DNA of 64,000 bases from JABAAE01 sp905480545 (GTDB lineage: Bacteria; Planctomycetota; Planctomycetia; Pirellulales; Pirellulaceae): the NCBI GenBank assembly GCA_943788025.1, contig CALSOR010000003.1, forward strand, positions 124,001-188,000, read 5' to 3'. The position numbers and the translations under genes are program-made. The notes beneath the pieces are model-generated. The model made no database searches and was not told the origin of the DNA. It saw only the letters and a program-made list of their open reading frames with translations. Shown here one piece after another: positions 18,901 through 26,016 of the stretch; the stretch's first letter is position 1; each line of letters starts with the position of its first letter.

Positions 18901-19184
18901 TCTTGGTGATTTTGTCCGCTGGTGTTTTGATTCTTGGCATTTGGTATCCGTTGTGGTTCGTGCAGCTTTTGCAAATCCAGATTTTTATCGGATTTCTCAT
19001 TTGTATTGGGATTGTTATTTCAAGGTTAACGAATTGGATCAATCCATCCCATGAAGAGACTCGGATTGAAACCAACATTCCATCTATCGCTCTAGCGGCC
19101 CCCGACTCAAACATGAGCCGAACACGAATCCCGGCTGAAAATGAATCCAAGACCACCGATTCACATGGGAGTGAGAAACCGTGA
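15978..19184 (+). CDS. Very large exported, membrane-anchored protein of unknown function (module A)
   Basis: 1068 aa, not recognised. A signal peptide (MPSVVVCLLVVATVAIGQ, starting at the second ATG, 16011, which may be the true start) is followed by about 900 residues of beta-rich sequence with many SIESEIGV- and LRIRLQNWEL-like strands and few cysteines. A block of three hydrophobic helices (about 948-1020) and a short polar cytoplasmic tail close the protein. Topology predicts a large outer or periplasmic domain anchored by its C-terminus. The stop overlaps the ATG of the next gene (TGATG), so the two are translationally coupled and probably act together. Segments such as GSVLIPVGF...AFSLKQNIVATAGRK resemble the start of the second half of the next protein. 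Confidence 0.8.
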   Translation: MICFASTIKIRMPSVVVCLLVVATVAIGQDDPKLQRSPEIRESILDTFFLKRDGEDGKYFQYFGITFEEFEEAYKIIKSKKSSTAPIGFTIRSVSVVAKIRDKVATLDVEMAVSTTTTGSVLIPVGFSNAMFVASSQEIIRKNGSYFYALKSDKNLTNKKIAFSLKQNIVATAGRKTLALKFPSATFRSIQIHELASEQVFSAPNASITSSIEPFFRGGSAIEIRNLPEASEVSWMSEKSRMTETSNVSVENVAVEAVVFPDKIAYQLKMDFLSEQASVGFRIGLPKGASDVSIESEIGVIQKSESSESEDWDVYAVLFSKSQTRISNLMIKWQSTDIALLHGFQLFQIDVESATLNLSFDDQSEFEITNANGLSSPRRNSLNRLAAKINDSNFSAELIQIRKADSLDSSVDYRIEFGRNSTQLSLKIPGPMLNQASESLRIRLQNWELLPSQIAFDAATVSNNEVNFEVGKLQLSDNGLVVEFILRSPPEQIENLLLPYVQDMPIGLRKFELVPGRFQEVVFDPNSNPSLNINSEEMAEAADSTISGWMSSSSPVSLTCLDETTRQIKLMVRQIELVNRVDQVMEIRDQHGSFFLTTDHQVRSNRDFQTLAIQVDSEIEPNFQLNGKPVASQIVKDGDERFFMIRLPGPVLSTRITCIAEMDEIVDSDSFSLKVPRVFLPLSTSASSTTETTEINGRAFVESVAVTSLSVITAPNRNVLPDDNWQLSKVLRPGEDKIYRPIKTTDVVTFQKANSSEDDLSVERVWCLTSLNSDFRRDRIVVKFQPKSSVIDWQLPENTKLEVCLLNGQDVSSFYLMDKNQVRVTFDNYNKKNVIEFRLRYFALNERSRLRLQLPKTNRLLWSQSVLWSVQLPSNQFALNTSPNLSAIYSLAWTGFFLRPKPSISLSTLERESEAELTKLINGGENEYLFETFGSVDGETVYIISRRNLVFFFGLFFITLGCAFVSLSFLRRAFFLVILSAGVLILGIWYPLWFVQLLQIQIFIGFLICIGIVISRLTNWINPSHEETRIETNIPSIALAAPDSNMSRTRIPAENESKTTDSHGSEKP

Positions 19185-22100
19185 TGGCTGTGGTGAACCG
19201 TGTCCAGGTCTTAATGCTCCTCACGTTGCTTGGTTTCATGTCAACGTGTTTTGCTCAAGAGAAATCTGCGTCGAAACGGGAGCAGCAGTCGTTGAAGGAT
19301 ATTGAAATTCGAAATTTGTTCGTTCCTGAGGACGCTGCATCAGTTGTCCTAGGCGAATTGAAGAACACAGGACAGCAATATCTCCCGATCGACAGTAAGA
19401 GTATTAAGCGTCTTTTGGCTGCCAAAACGTCTAAAGATCTCAGTTCGTTTCAGATGGCCGAATTCGACATGGCGTTGACCGGGGAAGATTTGCTTACTGG
19501 CGTCGGATCGTTTTTCGTACCAGAGTCGATAGACCCAATTTCAATTGAATTCCAATCAAATGTTTTTTTCAATGAACCGAAATCCGCTCGGGTATTAGGT
19601 GCGAAGCCACTTATTGGAACCAAGGCTAGCGGTCGAACGGTCTTTCAAACGAAACAGGGTGGGTGGTTCACAGCGAACGCGACCGCGTTGCTGAATTCGA
19701 ATCAGCGTTTTTCGACTCTGCAATTTCCGGCTGCATCCAACGGTGCAAAGGTTCGAATATCCGTTCCCCGCTCCCTTAAACTTTATTCCAAGCAACAGTT
19801 TGGCGTTGTTCATCAATGTAATGAACAAGATCAAGGTATTGAAGTCGATCAGTATTTGGTTGAGTCCACCGACGGGCGTGTTGATATTCTGGTTTTAGAT
19901 CGGGTTCATCAAACCAGAACCATTGACATCGAGGCAGAGTTGAATTTCGACATGTCATATGCATCTGTTTTTTTCAAGACAAGATTGGATCCGAGGCAAA
20001 TCGTCGAGGGAGGTTTGGTGATCAAACTTCCAGACGGATTCACATGTTCAAATGTGTTGGTCAACGATATTGACGTTGCGTTTCAGATTGTCGGGTTAAC
20101 AAAAGATGGCAAAGGTTCCGGAGTTCAGGTTGGAATCAGCCAAGGTCAACTTCCGGACTCGAAATATAACCTGACCGTCCGGTGCGAAAGGAAGCTCGGG
20201 AAAAAGAGTGCACTTGCGTTTGGAGGTTTTTCTATATCTGGCAACGAAGTGGGGCAGTATCGACTTTCCATACCCAGGACTTCGGCGTGGGAGTATGAAC
20301 GCATCGTTTCTGCCGGGTTTGTTATCCAAGAGGGGGAAGTCGATCGATTGTTTTTCAGTCAAGCGATGCCAAAAACTGAGTTGATTCTTGAGGTCGTCAA
20401 AAACACAAAACCGACGGAAACGGAAAGGCTTTCTGTTTCAGCAGCAAGCGGCATCATTAAAAGCATTCAAGTTATCGTCAACGCAAGACGCAACGCTATT
20501 TTAAAATTGAATGAGGGTTGGGAGATCAAATCGATTGTTGATGTTCAGCAAGATGAATTTCCGTTGGCAATTAATCGGAGAAGAACGGACACGGGTGCAA
20601 TTCTATTGCTTTCCAATGAAGAAAATGTAATTCGTATTGTGGCCGAGAAGAAGGTTAATCCACGCGTGGACTACTCAGTGCGTGACTTTTTGATCGTGCC
20701 GATGGTTGGGCGTGATTCAACTGTTGAGTTTACAAATGGTTTCGCCGATGACCAAACCGTGCGCATCAGTGCCGACAGCGGTTTGCCAGAAGAATCAGAC
20801 CAAAATGGACAGGTTCAAACCGTTTTTGAGGCGGTTGAAGATTGCCGATTTCAGTTCTCATCCCAATCCGGTTTGGTTAGTGTCGACAATGAATACCTGA
20901 TTTTAATTGAGGTCTCTCAAACCTCTGTTAAGGCAAGGTATTTGGTATCGGTCCGAGGCGGTGCGAGTGGGGGCGTGAATGTAGTCGGGATCTCGGGAGT
21001 GGATCAATGGACGACAACCTCTATTGGGCAAAAAGTCGGAACGCTGATGTCGGACGATGAAAAACGTCTGCTCGGATTAGATTTGACACTTCCTTTTTGG
21101 ATTTTGCCAAACGCTAAAGAAGCTCAGGAAAAAACCCAATTCGTTTCCGAGGTGGTCTTTCCATTGGATCCAACGAAAGCACTGAATGTTCCGTTGCCGT
21201 TTTCGGTTGCGGGAATAGAGCCGCGAGGTGAAATTCAGCTGGTGTGCATCGATTCCGGTATGCGAATTTTGGTACAGGATTTGGACGAGGTTCCATCCCA
21301 ATTACGATTCGATGACGCCAGGAAATTCGTGATCTCGGGAGTGTCACCGAAGATTCAAATTCAGCAACAGGATGTTGGAGCCTCTGTCGATTCGATTGAA
21401 CCAGTGTCTCGCAAGTTAACCATTCGCTCGAATGGCAGCAGGCATGAGAAGATTCATTGTGTTATTCAACGCGGGGCAGTTGCGTCTGCGCGTCGACCGG
21501 AATCGGAGAACGCTCCTGCGTCGAACGATTCAGTATCCAACGATTTGGAAGTCTATTCGTTTTTTCAAATTTTTGTTTCCGTTGATGAACGCCTCATTGA
21601 CGCTTGGATGTCGATTGGCGAAAGAGATTTACGTGGTCAAAATGCCGCGGGTGTTTGGGAGTTTCGAATACCACACACGATTTTTCAGGATGCAAAACCG
21701 TTGGAAATTGTTTTGATCATGCGTTATGCGAAGTCAGAACAATGGGTGATTTCAAGCGAAAATGAATCAACGGTTACAATTAACGGGAAATTGCTCGAGT
21801 TGGATTGTCAGGCGATTGAAGTGTCCCGAAGCTATGTATCGGTTTATCCGCATTTCGCGTTCAGTTCGTCTGTGAACGAAAGTCTTGTGTCCGTGCTTTG
21901 GCTACCTTTGCAGATTTGCGACACCGCAACGGCAAAAGATTTGTTCGGGAGTTATTTTGAGTCTTTATCGAATCAGCAACCTGCCTTGCAGTCGGCGTAT
22001 GTTATCCGACGCGAGGTTTTAATTTCGATCGGCGTTTGTCTGTTTTTTCTGGCGGTCGCATATGGAGTTGTTGCAAGGAGACTGCGGTATGTGCTCATTT

Positions 22101-25100
22101 TGGCGTTGGTGTCGATCGCGTTGGGTATGGTTTTAAATGGTGTTGCGGCCCTTGTGTTTTGTTTTCTGTTTTGGGGTAGTAGTTTTGGTGTGGTTATTCG
22201 TGAGCTGCGTTTCTTGTGCACCTTTCGTCGATTGGTTCCGGCGTTGGTTTTGTTAGGCACGCTTTTTCCACCGATCTTAAATGGACAAGAGACAAAAAAT
22301 TCATCGATAAAATTGGTGCCATCCACCGATGAGAAGGAAATCAGATACATCGTTTATCCCGTTGATAAGGATTCTAAAACGATGGGGATTGGGTACTTGC
22401 CACGAGACCTGTATGAAATGGCGACGGAAGATACGGTTTCGAAATCGCCGATTTTTCATTCGTCCTCGATTCAAATCGATGCAACAAATGATCCCAAGTC
22501 GCTTCGGCTTTTGTTTTCGTTTGATGTGACCTGTTTTGAAGGAGAAATCACACTTCCCTATTTTTTCGATGAAGCGGTTTTTCTGGAGGATACGATTTCA
22601 GTGAACGGCCGGATCGTTGATTTTTTGCCGGATTTGAAAAATCAAATTGTGAATGTCAGTCTTTCGAATCCTGGACGGAAAAAGATTGACATTGAGTTGT
22701 ATCAGCAGCTGCCCGTGAAAGCATTTGAAATTAAGTTGCCAACGTCTGGCTTGGTAGCTGTGACCAACAACTCGGCCCTCGAATTACTAGCTGAAGGTTC
22801 AGGTTTTAGTACTGAATCCAGTCTTAATCGCCCAACGAAAAAAATTCTGAAGCAGGGCGTCAGGACGTTCCTTTATCAAAACCGGGTAATCGGATTCGCG
22901 GTTTCAAGAGGTAACGGGACTGTTTCGGTGCTGGAAGATATTGAGTTTTCTAAAAATCTGGAACGCCGCACCGTCGTTTTGATTAATGATGCATCGGCGG
23001 TTTATGATGTGAAGCTAACCGTTCCGAGCAATCATAAGTTCACCAACACGGGTGATGCAAATTTGCTGTTGGACCCATCCACAGATACAATCACCGTCTT
23101 GGAGTTGTCAAAAAGTCAGGAGATTGTATTTGAAAAAAAATCGAATGTCTTTGGTGTTTTTCATGCTCAGCCGATCGATGTTAGAGACGTCAAGGTTCAA
23201 ACTCATTTCTTAAGATTGAACGGCGGGGATGGTGTTAGCGTCAATCCAAATTCGAATAATTCGTCTGCATTTAGGACACAAACGGAATTGATTTCAGAGT
23301 TTAGTTCAATCGAAAACAACCCTGAAATTCGAGCGAAACTAGTGAATCCCGCAGTCGCGATTTTTGATGCGAAGGTGTCGTTGCCATCGATAAGTGTGAC
23401 CGCAGAACAAACATCCGTAACTGGAAGCTCAATTCACCGTCATTTTATGTCGGCAGCATCACACCGAATCGATGCAGAATTTAACGTCAGTTTTTCGACG
23501 CCGCTGGAGTCGTTTTTGATCGTCCTGCCTGATGGATTCGAAATGCCAACGGTTGAGTTGGGGAGCGTTCGGCTTCCAACCTACCGGATGTCTCCTCGGA
23601 AAATTATCGTCGTCACAAAGGAATTGCAGGCGGGTGCATACCGATTTGTGATTAATTCACAACGAAAAATATCATCGCCAAAGAGGACTGTATCAACGAT
23701 TGAATTTGACTTAGCAAATGTGATCACCACACATCAAATTTGGTTGGATCGGACGTTACGTGTGAAGCCATCACCGGCGTTGATTCCGCCGTTGACGCGA
23801 CAAATTAATGGAAGATTTCTTTTGGCAGGTACGCTGAGTTTTGATGAAGGCGTTATTTCATTGGTAAATAAAGGCGAATTGGCGTCCGACGTTATTTCGA
23901 TGGAAGACGCAATACGTTTCCGAAATGGCAGGGTGCTTCACGGTCTCCAAATCATGCTTCAGCCAGAAATGTCGTCCGGGATCCAGATCGGAATAAGCTT
24001 GCCTTTGGATGCGACCGAAATTGAAATGGTGACAAAGTCCTGTGCTTTAAAAGTGGAGCGATCGGATTTGTTTGGTGCGAAGCAGATCTGGATTTCGCCC
24101 GAATTTGGATCGTCAAACCGAATTTCGGTAACGTTCGAATCGGAGCTTACCGGAAATGGAGTTGGTTTACCGAGCCTAATAGGACAATCACTTGCGACAA
24201 AAAGTGTCGTTGTGCCCCGCCGATTTTCCGACGATGAACTGATCTGGAACATCGCCGCAGCGAAGCCAAGCGGTCAAAAAGTAATTTGTCGTTTGCCCGC
24301 AACGCAGGATTTTCTTCGATATGAGGTTGAAGAACGTATTGAGCCAACGCCTTTGATTGAGTTGGTGGAGTATGTTTTTCATGAAGATGAATCCACTCTG
24401 GCATGCCGGTTTTACTTATCACCCAACGGAGCCAAGGAAATCCGGCTGCAAATTGACTTGAACCAGCATTTGGTTTCGGCGACCCTTTGTGGTCGATTCC
24501 GTCAAGCAATTCGACTTCCTGATGGCGAATACAAATTTGATTTGCTAGATCATCGATTCAGTCAAACACTCGATCTGGTTATTCAGATTCCTAAGTTGGA
24601 TAGAACCAAGCAATTGATTCATCTTCCACATGTTTTCGACTGGCCGATTGAAAAAAGTTTCATTCAGTTTCAGATCCATGAAAAACATTACTCGGAGAAA
24701 GACCTGCGTTTTGCGTCTTTTAGTGAAGTTGATTCGTCTCGCAAAATTTACTTTCGTAAGGCTGTCGAGACGTTCGATTTAAATCGCTCAAAGCTTAGCG
24801 AGATTTCCTGGCGGGAAACGCTTTTGAAGTTATCGCAAATTGCAGGAATCGACTTTGATTCAAATAAATACCCCAGTTTGTCGCGTGCAAACGATCTACT
24901 CGCCGAAGGATCTTGGAAGCCGGACGGCCTGGTTTTCGACAAAAGAATTGAAAATGAAATTTCCGCTGACAAACCGGTTTGGATCCTGAGCGGCAATAAC
25001 GTTTCGATCGAACTTTTTACGCCTGGCCGGAAAATCAATTATTCGTGGATGATGTCGGTTGTTGTTTGGACGGTCGCGCTTGGCACGCTTGGCATTCTAC

Positions 25101-25318
25101 TACAGCGGTGGTTCCCTAAACTGATTCAGCCACTGTTCTCCTTTTCGTTGATTACCTGCCTCTGGCTGTTCAGTGTCGCGTGGATCATTTTGACGCCGCA
25201 ATCGATTTTTGCGTGGTGTTTGATCATCCTTGCATTTTGTATGGCGTTCTTTTTCGTTATCAATGCTGTTGAATTCGTTCGGTCTCGCCGGCGTGACAGA
25301 TTGTCCACTGAAGATTAG
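19184..25318 (+). CDS. Giant two-module exported membrane protein of unknown function (modules B and C)
   Basis: 2044 aa from the ATG at 19184, which overlaps the previous stop and has GGGAG upstream; a GTG at 19181 is an alternative. A signal peptide ending near STCFAQE leads into about 900 residues of beta-rich sequence. A hydrophobic block follows at about 944-1005 (three helices), then a signal-peptide-like segment at about 1018-1037 (LVPALVLLGTLFPPILNGQE), a second beta-rich region to about 1950, and a final helix block (about 1954-2030) with a short RRRDRLSTED tail. The repeated layout of signal, ectodomain and helix block suggests two ancestral genes fused. No enzymatic motif is visible. 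Probable role: envelope or surface structure, by inference only. Confidence 0.8.
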   Translation: MAVVNRVQVLMLLTLLGFMSTCFAQEKSASKREQQSLKDIEIRNLFVPEDAASVVLGELKNTGQQYLPIDSKSIKRLLAAKTSKDLSSFQMAEFDMALTGEDLLTGVGSFFVPESIDPISIEFQSNVFFNEPKSARVLGAKPLIGTKASGRTVFQTKQGGWFTANATALLNSNQRFSTLQFPAASNGAKVRISVPRSLKLYSKQQFGVVHQCNEQDQGIEVDQYLVESTDGRVDILVLDRVHQTRTIDIEAELNFDMSYASVFFKTRLDPRQIVEGGLVIKLPDGFTCSNVLVNDIDVAFQIVGLTKDGKGSGVQVGISQGQLPDSKYNLTVRCERKLGKKSALAFGGFSISGNEVGQYRLSIPRTSAWEYERIVSAGFVIQEGEVDRLFFSQAMPKTELILEVVKNTKPTETERLSVSAASGIIKSIQVIVNARRNAILKLNEGWEIKSIVDVQQDEFPLAINRRRTDTGAILLLSNEENVIRIVAEKKVNPRVDYSVRDFLIVPMVGRDSTVEFTNGFADDQTVRISADSGLPEESDQNGQVQTVFEAVEDCRFQFSSQSGLVSVDNEYLILIEVSQTSVKARYLVSVRGGASGGVNVVGISGVDQWTTTSIGQKVGTLMSDDEKRLLGLDLTLPFWILPNAKEAQEKTQFVSEVVFPLDPTKALNVPLPFSVAGIEPRGEIQLVCIDSGMRILVQDLDEVPSQLRFDDARKFVISGVSPKIQIQQQDVGASVDSIEPVSRKLTIRSNGSRHEKIHCVIQRGAVASARRPESENAPASNDSVSNDLEVYSFFQIFVSVDERLIDAWMSIGERDLRGQNAAGVWEFRIPHTIFQDAKPLEIVLIMRYAKSEQWVISSENESTVTINGKLLELDCQAIEVSRSYVSVYPHFAFSSSVNESLVSVLWLPLQICDTATAKDLFGSYFESLSNQQPALQSAYVIRREVLISIGVCLFFLAVAYGVVARRLRYVLILALVSIALGMVLNGVAALVFCFLFWGSSFGVVIRELRFLCTFRRLVPALVLLGTLFPPILNGQETKNSSIKLVPSTDEKEIRYIVYPVDKDSKTMGIGYLPRDLYEMATEDTVSKSPIFHSSSIQIDATNDPKSLRLLFSFDVTCFEGEITLPYFFDEAVFLEDTISVNGRIVDFLPDLKNQIVNVSLSNPGRKKIDIELYQQLPVKAFEIKLPTSGLVAVTNNSALELLAEGSGFSTESSLNRPTKKILKQGVRTFLYQNRVIGFAVSRGNGTVSVLEDIEFSKNLERRTVVLINDASAVYDVKLTVPSNHKFTNTGDANLLLDPSTDTITVLELSKSQEIVFEKKSNVFGVFHAQPIDVRDVKVQTHFLRLNGGDGVSVNPNSNNSSAFRTQTELISEFSSIENNPEIRAKLVNPAVAIFDAKVSLPSISVTAEQTSVTGSSIHRHFMSAASHRIDAEFNVSFSTPLESFLIVLPDGFEMPTVELGSVRLPTYRMSPRKIIVVTKELQAGAYRFVINSQRKISSPKRTVSTIEFDLANVITTHQIWLDRTLRVKPSPALIPPLTRQINGRFLLAGTLSFDEGVISLVNKGELASDVISMEDAIRFRNGRVLHGLQIMLQPEMSSGIQIGISLPLDATEIEMVTKSCALKVERSDLFGAKQIWISPEFGSSNRISVTFESELTGNGVGLPSLIGQSLATKSVVVPRRFSDDELIWNIAAAKPSGQKVICRLPATQDFLRYEVEERIEPTPLIELVEYVFHEDESTLACRFYLSPNGAKEIRLQIDLNQHLVSATLCGRFRQAIRLPDGEYKFDLLDHRFSQTLDLVIQIPKLDRTKQLIHLPHVFDWPIEKSFIQFQIHEKHYSEKDLRFASFSEVDSSRKIYFRKAVETFDLNRSKLSEISWRETLLKLSQIAGIDFDSNKYPSLSRANDLLAEGSWKPDGLVFDKRIENEISADKPVWILSGNNVSIELFTPGRKINYSWMMSVVVWTVALGTLGILLQRWFPKLIQPLFSFSLITCLWLFSVAWIILTPQSIFAWCLIILAFCMAFFFVINAVEFVRSRRRDRLSTED

Positions 25319-25563
25319 GGGCTGTCGATTGCGAGGTTTTAAAAAGGCATTCGAATCACAGCAGAAAATCCATTGCCTGGACGGAAGACGCCACGTCAAC
25401 TACGTTAATCGATGTGCACTTCATAGAAACGGTCGATTATGTTTTCGATTCTGACGTGTACGATAAACCGGTTGGAAATGGTGCGGAAAGCAAGGACATC
25501 GATGGTTGTAAAGCCAGGAGTATCGATGGTTGTAAAGCCAGGAGTAACGACTTCATCTAATGT
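25319..25563. other. Intergenic stretch with decayed plus-strand reading frame
   Basis: A plus-strand frame free of stops runs from inside the preceding gene to the TAA at 25558-25560 (…LIDVHFIETVDYVFDSDVYDKP…), without a plausible start. Its last part is made of the two 24-bp repeats. Immediately after it, the ATG at 25569 would encode a lipoprotein-leader-like peptide (MRFCLASITVIICAVGIGDTGC) that stops one codon later. These look like remnants, not working genes. Confidence 0.3.
25498..25545. repeat. Two perfect 24-bp tandem repeats
   Basis: The unit starting ATCGATGGTTGTAAAGCC and ending AGGAGT occurs twice head to tail (25498-25521 and 25522-25545). Confidence 0.97.
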
Positions 25564-26001
25564 CTAACCCATGCGGTTCTGTTTAGCTTCGATTACCGTC
25601 ATCATCTGTGCGGTCGGCATTGGCGATACCGGCTGTCGGTGAAAGTACGGGGGCGTCGGTCGCAGCGTCGAACGAATCAATGGTAAAAAATTCCAAGGTT
25701 GAGGCATGAAAGTAGCTAGCCCCCAGATTTGCTTTTTCATAGACACCGATGTGTCTTTATCAAAATGTTGGGTTGGTTCTAAATTTAAATTCGGATCTCC
25801 ATTGAGACATGATGTTAAATCGCCCTGAAGCGTTCTCACGGATGTTTGTAGGGTAAACGTGAAGGGATCACTGCCTTCAGGTTTGCCACCTGCATCGATC
25901 GAAGCGTTTTGAAAATGCTGCTTTGAGATGAAGCCAACTGGAACTTGTTGGTTATCGATTATCGGGATCAAGCGTTCAGCTAAGCATCCCCCGAAGCACA
26001 A
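25564..26001 (-). CDS. Hypothetical protein, doubtful
   Basis: 145 aa if started at a TTG at 26001, 15 nt downstream of the stop of the propeller protein gene. The middle is protein-like (VPVGFISKQHFQNASIDAGG, then a LQTSVRTLQGDL stretch), but there is no recognisable domain, no ribosome site and the start codon is rare. The opposite strand carries a lipoprotein-leader-like peptide at its low end. It may be a decayed gene or a chance open frame. Confidence 0.3.
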   Translation of the reverse strand: MCFGGCLAERLIPIIDNQQVPVGFISKQHFQNASIDAGGKPEGSDPFTFTLQTSVRTLQGDLTSCLNGDPNLNLEPTQHFDKDTSVSMKKQIWGLATFMPQPWNFLPLIRSTLRPTPPYFHRQPVSPMPTAQMMTVIEAKQNRMG

Positions 26002-26016
26002 GCTCGAAACCGGGCG

